From: Grammothele lineata
Lineage: Eukaryota; Basidiomycota; Agaricomycetes; Polyporales; Polyporaceae
Direction: 5' to 3'
NCBI GenBank assembly: GCA_002150815.3
Contig: NDFF03000122.1
Span: forward strand, 186,001 to 250,000
Length of the DNA stretch: 64,000 bases
Under the pieces are notes generated by a model. It saw only the letters and a list, made by a program, of their open reading frames with translations, was not told the origin of the DNA and did no database searches. Made by a program: the position numbers and the translations under genes. How positions within the stretch are numbered: the stretch's first letter is position 1; each line of letters begins with the position of its first letter. Of the stretch, positions 48,763 through 58,445 are shown one piece after another.

Positions 48763-50301
48763 CTAGTAGTAACCACCGGAATAAGGGGCATTGGCATAGT
48801 AGGATCCATTGGAGCCATTGGGGTAGTAAGGACCATTGGGAGCGTAAGGGACGTTGGACTGAGGACCGTAAGGAATGTTACAGGGATTACACGTAGCGCC
48901 ACCTCCATACTGAGAGGGAGCGACGGTGCCGGCGTTAGGGTTGCTATAAAAGCTGGAGTCCTGGTAAGCACCAGAGTTTTGGTTGTACGAGTAAGGAGGC
49001 GGCGCAGGCGACGCGTTCGCATAAGGAGGGGAGGAGGCCTGCCATGTCACGGTTGATTGAGACTGGTATGCGTACTGGCCCTGCTGAGGGGAAGCGACGG
49101 GAGCGTACTGCGGCCCCGGGATAGGTGCTGGCGTTGGAGCTGGCGAAGGATTTTGGTGGGAATTCTTTGCGATGGATTTGTCGCGGCGGGCCTTGGACCC
49201 ATGCTCGGAGGCCTGGGAGGACCTCTCCGCGACAGCCTTGTCGCGGTGTGCCTTAGACGGAGGGTCGGTGAGCCACTTCTTGGCCTGACTCTGGATCTTC
49301 TTGTACACCGATCCATGGAGCTCGATACGCACAACACGTTCCCGGTTGGGTTCGTCGAAGATGAAGAGCCGAATCTCGCGTTTCTTGTCGTCGTCGAAGA
49401 CCCGCGCCCCGTCCCGCCAGTCGTCGATGTGATCCGCCATGCAGTCGTGTTCATGTTTCGCGTCGCATGGGCCCTGCGACATAGATTTGTTCCACGAGGA
49501 AGCCCACGCCCAGTACTTGCCCTTCTTTCCAGAGATCGAACTGGCGCAGATACCGAGCCGGATAAGTATCTTCTCGCCTCTCTCTTGGTCCATGAAGTTG
49601 ACAAACATCTCGTCCCGTGCAAACGGATCCTTGCGTTCACCTTCCAGCCTCCCGGTGCTCACGGTCAGTTTTAGCGCCCCCATCCTAACGAGCTGCCAGG
49701 GCAAGAACCGGAAAGGTAGGCCGGGGCGATCAAGCCCGATGTGCATGGCGACGTGCTCCGGGTCAGCCCGTTCGTCCGCCTGCGGGCCCGCGTGAACGTA
49801 AAAATCCTGAAATTTGGCGTCGAGGCGCTGCCCGCGGAATGTCAAGCTGTACAGGTCGGGGCCTAGGAGCGCCAGACGGCAGTAGGAGGGAGAATGTCCA
49901 ATCTGACGTGTGAACGGCCACGCGACGAGCAGCCTCAATGGCGTCAATGGATCCTGAACGAGCGGCCTCGTTTCCGCACCATATATGGTAACGCAAATGC
50001 ATTCTCCTCGCGGCACGTCCGACGCGTCGCACGGCATGCCCGGCAGACATATCGCAGGCGATTCCGGCGATAGCAGTAACAATATCGCGTGTCCAGGCCC
50101 AGAGCGCAGTCCAAGGGCTGCATGTTCGATTTTGAGGGCCGTTGTTCGATTCCGAAGGCCGGGATTGCTTTCGAGGACTTCGCGGGAGCAAAAAAATATG
50201 ACATAAGTAGCATGCATCACACCAGCGGCAGCAAAGGCCGCGCGAGCGAGACAGCATGGACGGGACGACGCGCGCATAGTGTTGAAGTAGCTACTGTACA
50301 T
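48763..50301 (-). CDS. Unknown protein with prion-like tail, beside HET gene
   Basis: I do not recognise a named family. The minus frame is open from beyond 50301 to TAG at 48763. Candidate ATGs are 50301, 50277 and 50220; I use the first. The N-terminal part (LALLGPDLYSLTFRGQRLDA, PFRFLPWQLVRMGALKLTVS) is reminiscent of the region after the HET domain in basidiomycete HET proteins. The middle is charged and may be globular (KREIRLFIFDEPNRERVVRI). A basic helix with two similar arms (SKAHRDKAVAERSSQASEHG, then SKARRDKSIAKNSHQN) leads to about 120 residues very rich in Tyr, Pro, Gly, Asn, Ser and Gln (for example YAPNGPYYPNGSNGSYYANA). That tail looks prion-like. It could be a free-standing gene, a HET paralogue that lost its HET domain, or the 3' half of the next gene upstream. 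No splice chain joining the two was found. Confidence 0.6.
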   Translation of the reverse strand: MYSSYFNTMRASSRPCCLARAAFAAAGVMHATYVIFFCSREVLESNPGLRNRTTALKIEHAALGLRSGPGHAILLLLSPESPAICLPGMPCDASDVPRGECICVTIYGAETRPLVQDPLTPLRLLVAWPFTRQIGHSPSYCRLALLGPDLYSLTFRGQRLDAKFQDFYVHAGPQADERADPEHVAMHIGLDRPGLPFRFLPWQLVRMGALKLTVSTGRLEGERKDPFARDEMFVNFMDQERGEKILIRLGICASSISGKKGKYWAWASSWNKSMSQGPCDAKHEHDCMADHIDDWRDGARVFDDDKKREIRLFIFDEPNRERVVRIELHGSVYKKIQSQAKKWLTDPPSKAHRDKAVAERSSQASEHGSKARRDKSIAKNSHQNPSPAPTPAPIPGPQYAPVASPQQGQYAYQSQSTVTWQASSPPYANASPAPPPYSYNQNSGAYQDSSFYSNPNAGTVAPSQYGGGATCNPCNIPYGPQSNVPYAPNGPYYPNGSNGSYYANAPYSGGYY

Positions 50302-50610
50302 ATGTACACTAGTGACCAAGGCCGTCTCCCGGGCTCAGAGACCTGTTCGCTAGTCAAGCGCCCGGAGGACGACGCGATCAATGGGCTGACGCCCAAAAGC
50401 ATCGCCACCCTTCGTCAGCGCTGAACTCCCTTCGCGCAAACGACTCGCATGCGACACCACAGGACACGGTGTACGCTTCAGAAGAGGTGAGTTATGCGTT
50501 TCTGATGCATGAATCACTCTGGTATGCGCTCAAATGACATGGAATGCCAGGAGCGTGCCTTCGGGCGGCTGCAACGGCGGCGGCGCCGCGCCGCGCGGGA
50601 TGCATCGGGC
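50302..50610. other. Gap between HET gene and prion-like ORF
   Basis: This 309-bp gap lies between two minus-strand genes. It has a GT right at the HET stop (AAAAG|GTAGGC on the coding strand) that could be a donor, but I found no acceptor that keeps frame with the downstream ORF. Confidence 0.4.
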
Positions 50611-51972
50611 CTACCTTTTCAGGCAGGGGCACGAGCAGGCTCGTGGGGAATGCATCGACGCCACCACTACTCTTGACGCGACGTAGTACTTCTTTCGCGT
50701 CGGGTCCTGCAGCTCAGACTCCGGAGCCGGGTGTAGGATCAAGCCAAGATGCCCTTTTCTCGTCTCCGCCAGAAGTACGACGATTTTGACCCCGTCTTCT
50801 AAGTGGGCGACAGGGAAGTGGCACTTGATTCCATCGCTGGTGTTCTCGACGGTCGGCAGCTTCAGTTCGCCGAACGGACCGGTCTCTCTATTGCCCTTGT
50901 CGCCGACAGACGAGGCGTTCTGTGAGAAAATACAAATGTTAATACGACGTTCTGTCTAGAAAATACGGCAGTGACGCACCTCCTCCGTCCACTGCTGGGG
51001 CATGTACGGCTGAAGAACCTTGGTAGGGCTACGTTCGGGGGTATAGAATGCAATTGTTTTCTTGGGCGCGCCGAAGCACCGAGGCGTGGAGGCGAAGAGA
51101 AACCGTTCAGTATGAGCGTTCTTATGAAAGCTTGAATGAACCTCGGGGAGAGGTACTGCCGGAAGGTCCGCGTCCTTGCCATCGTCGTGCAAATCACCCC
51201 AAACGAACATAGTGGTGTCGAGGCGCTTCCGTGTCGCCAGCACCTCCTGCAAACGCTGGAAAGCGCGCTGGCCTTCGCCATAGACGATGGGCATGGTCAC
51301 GTCGAAGAGACCCAGGAGACAATATGCTTCATCTTCAACGTGCCGCGTCGTACGCCCAGCCGCCCATCGCATCCGCTCTCCGATGGAGGCATCTAAGAAG
51401 CTTCTCTTCATCGTGAGGTAATCCGTACTGATGTTGGTGATTTTGTTGAGCAACCCACTGTCAGCGAGCTCGTGCTTTGTTCCGATCGGTTTCCAATCAT
51501 GAGACATAAACACGAGGTTCTTGGACGCAACGAGTTCCTGCAGCGTCCAACCACGCGTATGCCACTTGGCCAGGCGGAAGTCTGAGTTATCGGCCTCCAA
51601 ATCGTCGTCCGCTGATTTGACGTCCTCCAAGTACGCATAGCAGACCTCGGCGAGAGCATACCACTTGAACATCGAGTTGAGAGCCTCGGCAAATTGGCTG
51701 TTGTTAGTCTTGTCGATACAGCAGGTGTCGATCCAAACGTAGCGGTATCCAGCCTTCCTCGCGACGCGACAGCACCTCCGGACCTTAGGCGTGAGGAGAT
51801 TAAAAGGATCCTCGCCCGTCTTCTTACACTTGTCGGCGATGTCGCGAACCTGCTGGAACGTCTGCTCCTTGCGTCCCCAGGTATGCGAGAGAATGGCGTA
51901 GCCTTCCCGGAGGGAGGCGACTCCGTCGGGGAACTCGCGGAGTTTGGCGGTCTTGGTGTTCATCAGCCACAT
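50611..51972 (-). CDS. HET-domain protein (heterokaryon incompatibility type)
   Basis: HET domains trigger cell death on non-self fusion in ascomycetes; basidiomycetes carry many HET-domain genes of mostly unknown role. The ATG at 51972 reads MWLMNTKTAKLREF, the usual start of this class. Three HET signatures follow: YAILSHTWGRKEQTF, YRYVWIDTCCIDKTNNSQFA with LAEVCYAYLEDV, and KWHTRGWTLQELVASKNLVF. After LLGLFDVTMPIVYGEGQRAF an intron at 50979-50920 leads to a last exon (FGELKLPTVENTSDGIKCHF, HLGLILHPAPESEL) with TAG at 50611-50613. Upstream, the frame stays open to an ATG at 52242 and a 51-nt intron (GTAAGT...TTACAG) sits just before 51972. So the protein may have an N-terminal extension, or this may be a 5' UTR intron. 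The domain is certain; both ends are less so. Confidence 0.85.
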
Positions 51973-52612
51973 GATGTCTACTGTAAATCCCTTCAGCTGC
52001 CGTGGACTTCGAAGGGCATAGAAGGACTTACCGACCGGTGGGAATAGGGAGACTTGGGCTCCAGAGAGGACATGATCTTCATATATAGCTTTCCAAGAGA
52101 CATAGTCCACAACCCTCGCCGTACCAGGATGGATACGGCGAGGCAGCCTGGAATGGGGAGATTGAGCTGTCAGTAGTCTTCTAGCGCAGCTCGTGCTCAC
52201 CGTACACTCCGAATTAAGGGGTGATTTACGATAAGAGGGCATTCCTACTATCCGAGGAGGGGAAGACGAGCCAACAGTTAATTTCGGGCGGACCAGTCAC
52301 CGTCCCGAGGATGCCACCCCGACCTCTTATCGAAAATCGGCCCTCAGTTCAAGGCGTGCTGTATTCGCATGGGTAAGTGCGCTGTACTGTAAGTGCCCAC
52401 ACGCACCGATGGCGACATTCCTCTAGCCCAATCACGCGCACGGCGCACGGGAAGTCGGAGACCGTCATCCGGGGGTAGCTTCATTCCCTGTCCATGAGGC
52501 GCGTGAGGTTGTACACTATTGGTCTCGTACTCATCCCCGCGACGTCGTGCCCCGACAGGGTGTGCGAGTCATGACGCGTCTAGGTAGAGGCCAACATGGC
52601 ACTACCACCGCG

Positions 52613-52692
52613 GTCTCGTTCCCAACCGCGTTAACTCGCACCCATATTTTCTGCTGTGGTAGAGTGCGAGTTAACGCGGCCGGGTACGAGAC
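52613..52692. repeat. 29-bp inverted repeat with 22-bp loop
   Basis: The left arm is 52613-52641 and the right arm 52664-52692; 26 of 29 positions pair. Both arms contain CGCGTTAACTCGCAC or its complement, with a GTTAAC core. The loop is 52642-52663. It could fold as a hairpin or be the two ends of a very small MITE-like element. No target-site duplication was confirmed. Confidence 0.75.
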
Positions 52693-52704
52693 TGGCATCC
52701 TCGA

Positions 52705-53012
52705 GAACCTGATGCTGAGAAATCTCCAATGACGACCCTTATCCAGCGTGCTCATCGCATGCACATGCTGTACGAGAAGACGACCATCATCGTGCTCGAG
52801 CAGTGGTCCCGTCCGCTCGAGCTTAGGTACGAGGCTACATACCTCCCGTATTCGCATAGAACCTGATGCTGAGAAATCTCCAATGACGACCCTTATCCAG
52901 CGTGCTCATTGCATGCACATGATGCACGAGAAGGCAGCCATCATCGTGCTCGAGCGGTGGTCCCCGTCCGCTCGAGCTTGGGTAGGAGGCTACATACCTC
53001 CCATCTTCGCAT
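52705..53012. repeat. Tandem duplication, two 154-bp units
   Basis: Unit 1 is 52705-52858 and unit 2 is 52859-53012. Both begin GAACCTGATGCTGAGAAATC and end near TTCGCATAG, with scattered substitutions (roughly 90 percent alike by eye). The divergence shows the copy is not brand new. Minus-strand frames through the units (for example HVHAMSTLDKGRHWRFLSIR, repeated) may be a relic of a coding segment, but no start or domain is seen. Confidence 0.8.
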
Positions 53013-54381
53013 AGAATAGGAGACGAACCGGTCAGGTGAACCGTCTGTTTCTCACAGCCAAGCCCCGAACCCGAGAAGACGACTTTGCTTTCCATGGGTG
53101 TCGACGCATCTTTCGGTCCATCCAAGGTCTTCGAGCTCGACTACGTCCTAGGCCTCCGCAATCAGCTATGCCCGCCTATTCAACGTAGCGGTGAAGGCTC
53201 ACGAATGATCGCAATAGATGGCCTTGCTGGAGTTGCGAGCATGAACCTGCACGCTTCCAAGTTCGTCAATGCCGATCAGCTTGAACCTCGATGACAGCTG
53301 ACGCACGACCGCCGCTGAGCTGCGGTGGCTCGGGGTGAGGACGCTTGCGGTCCGAGGTCGCACACGCTATCTGACGCCGTCTGCCCCTATGTTCGTGCGA
53401 GCGGACGTGCACGGTCAGGACTTGTGGACCCGGCAGGCTGCATGAGGCTGCGCAGGAGTGAGTGACTGATGCTGCGAAATCTCCTCCCTACGCAACCCCG
53501 CCAGGTTTCCGGCGTTCCGCTGATTTATTTCCGTCAGTTTCCATTTCTCAGCTTCCAGTCTCCAATCTCCAAAGATGGTGCGCAGTCAAGTACTTACGCA
53601 CGGAGACGACCGACGCGACGCGCAGCGGCGGGTGTTGCCTCCGCGGTTCGCCAGCGCGCTCAAGGTCGGCTCGAGGCTCGAGGCGCGGGACCGCGGCGCC
53701 CCGTCCCTGGCTGCCAGCGGCCTGTGGACAGACTTTCCGCTGGAAACGAATGCCCCGAATCAGCAACGGCCCCGCGTAACTGACGGCTACTTACGACAAC
53801 GGCTTCCGCGCTTCCCCTTCCGATCGCGACGAGCTTGATAAGCCGAGAAGACGGCCACTAGGGACGACACTGACACGCCAAAAGGATTTTTGAGTCCTGA
53901 TCCCCTTTATTCTTCCACTGACCGCGGGGCAGTAGAGAGTGGTAGAAGTACACGAGCGACTCGGCGTCCTGATGGCAACTACAAATAAAGAGACTATAAC
54001 ATCTAGCGACGGCGGTGGGGGAAGGGGAGCCTGGGGAGGGGAGGAAGATGCAGGCGAGGGTCGGGGCGGGGCGGGACGGCAGTATATAGCGGGGATCTGA
54101 TCGATGTGCGATGATGCGTGTGCGAGCGTGAGGGATGGCGGGAGAGGGGCAGAGAGCGGGTGTAAGCTACGTGTGCGAGAGAAAGAAGACAAATGAGCCA
54201 GAGAAAAGCCAAAGTCAGCCGACTCTCCTCCGCCTTTGCAAGCGGCGGCGGCAGCGGTCGAAGGAAGGGGGGAGCGCGTCAAAGTCCAAGATGGGGAAAG
54301 AAGAAATAGCGGAAACGGAACCCTGGTGCGCGCCTGGGCGGCACTTTGACTCGGTGGCGAAGGTTACGTCGAGCCCTTCCT

Positions 54382-55405
54382 TTAGACGAAGCCCCGTCCG
54401 CCACGCTTGGCGTCAATCTTCTTGAACCGCTCCTCCTCCTCACGCTATTTACAAAAATCATCAGTGTCAATGTCGGAGCCACCAACACAGGCTCGCAAAG
54501 AATAACGCACCCGCTTGATGACACACATCGTGGCCAGGAATAGGCCGATCACCACTGCCATGAAGCCATAGACCTAAGATAGAAACGATCAGCGGGTCAA
54601 ATTCAATGTACCAGTGCAACGTAGGATCCGTGAGACCGCGGAAAGCTACTTACAGTTCTGTAATTAAATCGCGCGCGCAGCAAATCTACGTTTAGCAACA
54701 GAGCAGAGCGTCAACGATACGAGGGTGACTTACGTGAACACGTTGTTCAACGTGTAGTCGGCAGACTTCGTGATCGGGCTCACGCAGCGGAACGAGTCGG
54801 TGTTGTTGGGGTCCACGAGCGAGTTGACGAATGTCAAGTTCGTGCAGAACGAGCCACCAATCTCGACGGTGTCGTTCGGGGTGAACCACCCGCAGCAGGA
54901 GAACTGAGCAACCGTGGGGAGTTCTTGAGAACGGGAGGAAGGGAGTGTCCAAGAATGCTGCGTACCTCGTCCTGGATCGTGATACGCTGGTCTCGGGTGA
55001 GGCCATTGTAGACCACCAGATAGTTGGCCCGCTCCATGAGGGAGAAGATCCACATGATGGTACCGACGACGAGAATGACGATGGCGTCGACGAGGAGGAG
55101 CCAGTTAAGGATTACAAGACCCATGGTAACGTGGTTCTTCTGTACGATCGCACCAATGGAGAACACCCACGTTGCGAGGAAGAATATACCGGCAACGAGA
55201 CCGCCTTTCGGAGAGGGCTCAGGGGACCATGCAGGCCGAAGGGAAAATAACTGGACTCACCCATGAGGAAGTCAGGCCTGAGGGCGATGTTAATGAGGAG
55301 GTTGGGGGCGGCAAAGATCTGCGAGAAAGCGACCATGATCGCGCCCGCTGCGAGGAGAGCGACGTCCATGAAGGCCCAGAAACCCATAAGCCGTTTGGAA
55401 GGCAT
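54382..55405 (-). CDS. Fungal tetraspanin (Tsp2-like)
   Basis: This is a four-pass membrane protein of the fungal tetraspanin group, which in plant and human pathogens affects infection structures and in basidiomycetes remains poorly defined. The start at 55405 reads MPSKRLMGFWAFMDVALLAA, beginning the first transmembrane helix. The second and third follow (IFFLATWVFSIGAI; VILNWLLLVDAIVILVVGTI). The large extracellular loop has the diagnostic FSCCGWF and extra Cys residues (GSFCTNL, RCVSPI), expected to form disulphides. The fourth helix reads VYGFMAVVIGLFLATMCVIK and the tail is REEEERFKKIDAKRGGRGFV. About five introns are needed; several small exons lie at 54540-54720. The stop is TAA at 54382-54384. 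Four-helix layout and the CCG motif make the class secure. Confidence 0.88.
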
Positions 55406-56207
55406 CTTGGCTAGATATTACAGCGTAGGAGCTGTTGACAGGCATGGGTGGCGGGTGAGGGGGGTGGTTAGGATGGAGACTGAGCGGGGTGGAGACGCAC
55501 CAGAACGGAATGCTACGACTGGAGCGAGCAAGATACGAGTCAACTCGGTATTGAAAGGCGGCCTGTGGACTCTTCCAGAGAGAGCGGACGCGACAGAGGT
55601 GGCTGCAGCACCGGGAAACGAGAGGAAAGAGACGTTCAACGCCTGCGGGAGCGGTCAGCCGAAGAACGAAGGGGGAGGGACGAAGGGGTGAGGGAAAGGA
55701 GAGGCGGACCTGCTCGCACGCGTATAAGCCCAGCTCAAGTGTCGGGTTCGGGGGCAACAGGCAGATGGCCTTGCCTCCGCCGCGCATAAATGATGGCGAC
55801 GCCGGCCCGTCGCCATGGCCACTTGCCATTCGCCCAGCCCCTTCCAGCCCATCCGCATATCGGCCACGCTTGTCTTGCACTTGGGCTCTGCACTGTCCGT
55901 CTGTTCATTGTCGCCCGCCACTGTCGCCCGTCATTGTCCCCGCTGCCGCCCACGCCGGCGCCGCTTGCTGCCAGGCTCTCTCTGCGCCTCTCTTTGCGGC
56001 CCGCCCGCCCGGCGCTCGCCCGTTCCGCCTCTCCTGCGACCGTCGGCCCCGCAGACGGCCATCAGCCGGCAGGCGTTCCAGGCAGTCCGCGGCGGGCGCC
56101 TGTCTGCGCTGCTGCGCTCGAAGCTCTAAATCTGGTTTTGATTTTCTGACAGCAACGTCCGCGGTGCGATACACCTCTCCGCGCACTCATCACTCCGCGC
56201 GCCCGCC
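55406..56207. promoter_or_regulatory. Divergent upstream region, tetraspanin and MET8
   Basis: This 802-bp gap lies between divergent start codons. Frames here are GC-rich chance frames on both strands. No TATA box is convincing. It must contain both promoters. Confidence 0.45.
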
Positions 56208-57041
56208 ATGCCTCCTCCAGACGTCACGTCCCTTGCAGGCGGTTCTCTTCTCGTCGCCTGGCAGCTCAAGGACAAGCACGTCCTCATCGTCGGCGGCGGC
56301 GATGTCGCCTCCGGTCGCATCGAGTCCGTCCTCGTCGCCGACGCCCGTATCTCCCTCGTCGCACCCCGCGCCGGCCTCCACCCGCTCACCCAGCACTTCC
56401 TCGACAGCTGCCCGGACCGCATCACCTACCACGACCGCCCCTTCGCCGGCCCGGCAGACCTCGACGGCGTCGACATGGTCCTCACCGCCATCGACGACGT
56501 CGCCGTCTCGCGCGAGATCTGCGCCCTCTGTCGCGCGCGCCGCATCCCCGTCAACGTCGCCGACATCCCGCCCTCGTGCGACTTCTACTTCGGCTCCCAG
56601 ATCCGCAGCGGCCCGCTCCAGATCATGATCTCCACCAACGGCCGTAGCCCCAAGCTCGCGAACATCATACGCAGGCAGATCGAGGCCTGCATCCCCGAGC
56701 ACGCGGGCGAGGCCATCGAGAAGGTCGGCGAGCTCAGGACGAAGCTCAAGGAGCGCGCGCCGGGCGTCGGCGGGGACGTCAGCAAGCGGCGCATGCGGTG
56801 GATGGTCGACGTCTGCTCGTCGTGGGACATGGACGAGCTCGCGATGCTCGACGACGAGATGATGGGCCGCCTGCTGGACGAGGGCTGGGAGAAGCACAAG
56901 GTGCCGCGGCTGGAGGAGGTTGGCGGGCGCAGGAAGGCTCACCCGGTACGGTCTGTCCCCCTCCTCCTCCCGACCGCGCTGGGCTTCGTGGCCGGCATTG
57001 CTTGCACGGCGGCGTTCGTGCTCGCGCGCCCCCGAAGCTGA
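56208..57041 (+). CDS. MET8: MET8: precorrin-2 dehydrogenase / ferrochelatase
   Basis: This bifunctional enzyme oxidises precorrin-2 with NAD and inserts iron to make sirohaem, the cofactor of sulphite reductase in methionine and cysteine synthesis. The gene is intronless, 277 residues, close to yeast Met8 (274). The Rossmann motif is HVLIVGGGDVASGRIESVLV. Further landmarks are ISLVAPRAGLHPL, MVLTAIDDVAVSREI, VNVADIPPSCDFYFGSQIRS (Asp in CDFYF is the likely counterpart of the catalytic Asp) and QIMISTNGRSPKLANIIRRQ. Helical dimer regions rich in Glu/Lys follow. Residues 252-271 (LLLPTALGFVAGIACTAAFV) are a hydrophobic stretch followed by a short basic end, like a tail anchor, which yeast Met8 is not known to have. 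MTHFR, another methionine-pathway gene, lies in this window but 50 kb away. Confidence 0.92.
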   Translation: MPPPDVTSLAGGSLLVAWQLKDKHVLIVGGGDVASGRIESVLVADARISLVAPRAGLHPLTQHFLDSCPDRITYHDRPFAGPADLDGVDMVLTAIDDVAVSREICALCRARRIPVNVADIPPSCDFYFGSQIRSGPLQIMISTNGRSPKLANIIRRQIEACIPEHAGEAIEKVGELRTKLKERAPGVGGDVSKRRMRWMVDVCSSWDMDELAMLDDEMMGRLLDEGWEKHKVPRLEEVGGRRKAHPVRSVPLLLPTALGFVAGIACTAAFVLARPRS

Positions 57042-57618
57042 ATATTGCGCTCCCCACCGCTCGCCCAGCACCTGCTTTTCGATCCAAAATAGACAGAATA
57101 GATGCGCGCCGCGCTCCGGGACACTTGGATTCGGCTCGGATGGGATTCATTTCGCCTCTTCCTCTATGCACGCATACCGCTCTCGACAAGCGCACGACCT
57201 GTATCATAGCCGCAATATTAACATTCTAGACGCTTCGCGAACCTACTCGTCCGACCCCGTCAACGTCCATCCAGTCTGACTTGCAATTCGTTATACACGT
57301 CCGTTTGCACTCAGTCATCGTTTGTCACCGCGGAACCACGCGCAGGAAAAATGTGCGATCCTCGTCGGAAGTCTGTCGAATGCCGGGCGGGGAGAAGACG
57401 TCGGAGGCGGGCCATGGCTGTGGCGGCACGACTCCGAGCGGGGGCACCATGACTCAGGAGCGCCCGTCAGATCTAGCGCCCGCCATATATACTGCCACAC
57501 GTAGACGAGCAGCTTCCCCACATCACCCTCCGCCTGCCCTCTGCTCCCTGCCACGCCACGCCAGCTAGACTCCTAGACACCCTACTGTACCGCCCTATCT
57601 GATTCGCCACTAAACACT
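57042..57618. promoter_or_regulatory. MET8 3' region and MBF1 promoter
   Basis: This 577-bp gap contains a CATATATA box at 57485-57492, 127 bp before the MBF1 ATG, in otherwise GC-rich DNA. The part next to MET8 would be its 3' UTR. No gene is seen. Confidence 0.5.
57485..57492 (+). promoter_or_regulatory. TATA box candidate for MBF1
   Basis: CATATATA lies 127 bp upstream of the MBF1 start and is the only such run in the gap. MBF1 is usually strongly expressed, which suits a TATA promoter. Confidence 0.45.
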
Positions 57619-58445
57619 ATGAGCAACCTCGACTGGGACAGCAAGACCGTCATCGGCCAGAAGGCCAAGGCCCCCAAGGTCACCCGCAACACGTCCGATT
57701 TGAATGGTGCGTTACTGTCTTTCCGTACTGCCACATTCGGTGGTTGCAATATTAGCATTGTGCTGACCCGACGGCGTTGCAGCCGTACGTGCCCATCTCC
57801 GGTGTGCGCTGCGCTGCGCAGGGAACGGTTTCTGACTGATGGATTTCTTTAATTACTCGGATGCTCCCTTTCGCCTGCGTTGCTATCCCCGACCTGCCAC
57901 GAACTGTGCATCCCTGCTGCTGCGTTTACCGATACGCGTACAGGCCCGGAGGGCAGGCGCCATCGTCGGGACGGAGAAGAAGGTTTCGGGGGGCGTGAAC
58001 AAAGCCCACCAAGGTGCGTTTTCTGTTTGATGGTGTATTCGGTATAGACGCTGACTGTGTACCCACTTTATACTTGTGTGCATTGGATGTACAGGAACCG
58101 ACCACCAGAAGATCGCTAAACTCGACCGCGAGAACGAGGTCGCTCCACCATCCAAGATCAGCCCGTCCGTCGGAAAGGTTTGTCCTTCTCATAACCGAGC
58201 CCTACTTCGCTCCCGTACTTACCTCCTCCCTCTCTCAGGCGATGCAAACCGCGCGAATGGAGAAGAACCTCTCGCAAAAGGACGTCGCGCAGAAGATCAA
58301 CGAGAAGCAGAGCGTGCTGCAGGACTACGAGGCGGGCAAGGCGATCCCGAACCCGCAGATCCTCGCCAAGCTCGAGCGCGTCCTCGGCGTGAAGCTCCGC
58401 GGGGCCGACATTGGGAAGAAGCTGGAGGGGCCGAAGAAGTCGTAG
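57619..58445 (+). CDS. MBF1: MBF1 (multiprotein-bridging factor 1)
   Basis: MBF1 is a coactivator that bridges TBP and bZIP-type activators; it also guards ribosomes against frameshifting at stalls. The start at 57619 reads MSNLDWDSKTVIGQKAKAPK. The exons are 57619-57706, 57783-57784 (2 nt), 57944-58013, 58095-58177 and 58239-58445, giving 450 nt and 149 residues, the normal length. After VTRNTSDLN the 2-nt exon allows AARRAGAIVGTEKK, matching the conserved Asn-Ala-Ala-Arg of the family. Then GTDHQKIAKLDRENEVAPPS and the helix-turn-helix domain AMQTARMEKNLSQKDVAQKI, YEAGKAIPNPQILAKLERVL, GVKLRGADIGKKL follow. Without the 2-nt exon the first two large exons cannot be joined in frame. The identification is certain; the exon model rests on phase and splice sites. 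Confidence 0.9.
57783..57784 (+). other. MBF1: Predicted 2-nt microexon of MBF1
   Basis: The two bases CC sit between an acceptor (GTTGCAG ending at 57782, with a CTGAC branch site about 15 nt before) and a donor GTACGT at 57785. They complete a GCC Ala codon with the G left by the first exon. The next exon (from 57944) starts with another GCC. Confidence 0.6.

Larger units (their letters stand above)
52243..54381. other. 2.1 kb repeat-bearing gap
   Basis: The gap holds a 29-bp inverted repeat (52613-52692) and a 154-bp tandem duplication (52705-53012), described separately. Beyond these, 53300-54380 has GC-rich chance frames on both strands without domains. A TATATA run lies at 54081-54087 but no gene clearly follows it. 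The region looks like decayed accessory DNA. Confidence 0.5.

Noticed and set aside
48763..51972. A single gene joining the HET domain to the prion-like ORF
   Set aside because: A donor-like GT exists at the HET stop, but no acceptor restores frame with a normal intron length. Kept as two genes, with the doubt noted.
55290..55921. 196-codon minus frame upstream of the tetraspanin
   Set aside because: It covers the tetraspanin 5' region in a GC-rich stretch, with low-complexity product and no conserved motif.
56190..57071. A 293-codon minus-strand frame opposite MET8
   Set aside because: It is a mirror of the intronless, GC-rich MET8 coding sequence; it is Asp/Val/Ala-rich with no family match.
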